From Omnitrophica bacterium RIFCSPLOWO2_01_FULL_45_10 (GTDB lineage: Bacteria; Omnitrophota; Gorgyraeia; 2-01-FULL-45-10): a stretch of DNA of 5,697 bases. A model generated the notes under the pieces. That model ran no database searches, was not told where the DNA came from, and saw only the letters and a list, made by a program, of their open reading frames with translations. The DNA lies in contig MHFL01000037.1 in NCBI GenBank assembly GCA_001804165.1, positions 3,368 through 9,064 of the forward strand. The letters run 5' to 3'. Positions 4,978 to 5,697 of the stretch are shown one piece after another (within the stretch, counting starts at the first letter, position 1; each line of letters starts with the position of its first letter). A program made the position numbers and the translations under genes.

Positions 4978-5697
4978 CTATTTCACCCTCACCCCGCTCC
5001 TCGTGATCTCCACGTCCTTCGCGATGCCTCTTCCGAGAGGGCCCAACGACCTTCCGTCTAAGATAAGTTCTATCGCCTCGAGTTTAGCGATATAAAGGTT
5101 TATCCTGGATTCCGCTGTAATAGTTTCGACCATCCCTTTAGGCATAACCCTCGCGAAGAGTATGTCCCCGTCTCTTTTCGCTCTGACTAGGACGCTTTTT
5201 TTTGCTTTCAATACTAATTTTAACGGCGCCTTGCTTTGTGCCTTGGCAGTCGGCAAGGTCTTAATAGCGCGAAATGGAGGGGCGAACTTGGAAACTTTCG
5301 CCGCGGCCGGCTGAATGACGCGGATGCGGTTAGTTCTCGCGCGTTTGAGCTTAGAGCTTACTAACCCTATTAACGAGATGATTGCGGTAAGGATTACAAG
5401 GATGACTAAAAAACGGGCGATTTTAGGCAGGATCGACGCTTTTCTAAGTTCAACTTCTTTTAAGCCAAGTATTGATTCTTTACCGGCATCCTGAGGACGT
5501 GAGGCGGAATAGTCCTTTAAGAAAGCGTCAGCGTCCAGGCCCAAATGGCCGGCATATTTTTTCAGGAAACCTTTGACGTATGTGGGCGTGAGGAGCGAAT
5601 CGCACCTTCCTTCTTCGAGCGCCATAAGAATAGATGAATAGATACGCGTCGCCTTCTGAACCTGTTCGATAGTCAGTAATTTCTTCTCGCGCGCCTC
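4978..5697 (-). CDS. rodZ: RodZ-like cytoskeleton/cell-shape protein, helix-turn-helix plus membrane anchor plus DUF4115 (5' end beyond window)
   Basis: RodZ links the actin-like MreB filaments to the membrane and cell-wall machinery in rod-shaped bacteria. The frame is open to the right window edge. The ATG at 5625 falls inside the helix-turn-helix, and the 24 codons before it (EAREKKLLTIEQVQKATRI...) are the expected first helices, so the true start lies upstream. In the 239 visible residues: RodZ-type Xre/HTH_25 domain 1-63, including LMALEEGRCDSL, YVKGFLKKYAGHLGLD and its flank; charged linker; one membrane segment about 93-113; basic, Ala/Pro-rich spacer about 116-157; C-terminal beta domain 157-236 resembling DUF4115, with RDGDILFARVMPKG and the Leu-Gly-Pro-Leu-Gly turn at 218-222. 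The usual Trp after Ser168 is Val. It is cotranscribed with rimO and pgsA, as in many bacteria. Confidence 0.85.
   Translation of the reverse strand, partial: EAREKKLLTIEQVQKATRIYSSILMALEEGRCDSLLTPTYVKGFLKKYAGHLGLDADAFLKDYSASRPQDAGKESILGLKEVELRKASILPKIARFLVILVILTAIISLIGLVSSKLKRARTNRIRVIQPAAAKVSKFAPPFRAIKTLPTAKAQSKAPLKLVLKAKKSVLVRAKRDGDILFARVMPKGMVETITAESRINLYIAKLEAIELILDGRSLGPLGRGIAKDVEITRSGVRVK

Noticed and set aside
3644..5006. Plus-strand open frames opposite rimO and rodZ
   Set aside because: They are short antisense shadows of well-supported genes with no recognisable features.

Overview
The window carries five protein genes, all on the minus strand. From the right edge leftwards they are rodZ (5' end cut by the window), rimO, pgsA, pgpA and one very large unrecognised exported protein (3' end cut by the window). 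No tRNA, rRNA, transposase, phage gene, CRISPR array or plus-strand gene could be supported. The block of a RodZ-like protein, RimO and PgsA is a common bacterial neighbourhood, in many lineages followed by cinA and recA. The full-length PgsA/PgpA route and RimO mark a bacterium. The tight packing, mixed start codons (GTG, TTG) and a long secreted protein with Pro/Glu and Ser/Ala/Gly linkers would fit an uncultured lineage such as Omnitrophota, but that assignment is a weak inference.

Region 2595-5697 is a compact operon. RodZ (membrane-anchored cytoskeleton partner) ends 11 nt before rimO (ribosomal protein S12 methylthiotransferase). RimO ends 4 nt before pgsA (phosphatidylglycerophosphate synthase), and pgsA overlaps pgpA (phosphatidylglycerophosphatase A) by 17 nt. 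The last two catalyse consecutive steps to phosphatidylglycerol and look translationally coupled. The operon promoter lies beyond the right edge.

Region 2421-2594 is an AT-rich spacer with a good minus-strand sigma70-type promoter (TTGACA, 16-nt spacer, TG-extended TAATAT). Two short inverted repeats overlap the promoter elements. A leader of about 108 nt follows, with a nine-codon upstream ORF whose stop overlaps the TTG start of the next gene. No intrinsic terminator is visible after pgpA.

Region 1-2420 is one uninterrupted minus-strand reading frame of at least 806 codons that runs off the left edge. It has a signal peptide, a Pro/Glu/Arg-rich linker, and a central AT-rich segment. That segment contains a pattern strikingly like PD-(D/E)XK nucleases of the YraN/UPF0102 or Holliday-junction-resolvase type, but with Thr in place of the catalytic Lys. 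A second low-complexity linker and an unrecognised C-terminal domain follow. The central segment is bracketed by two copies of a 21-nt GC-rich sequence (17/21 identical, in frame), suggesting domain shuffling between linkers. This protein is the most novel object in the window.
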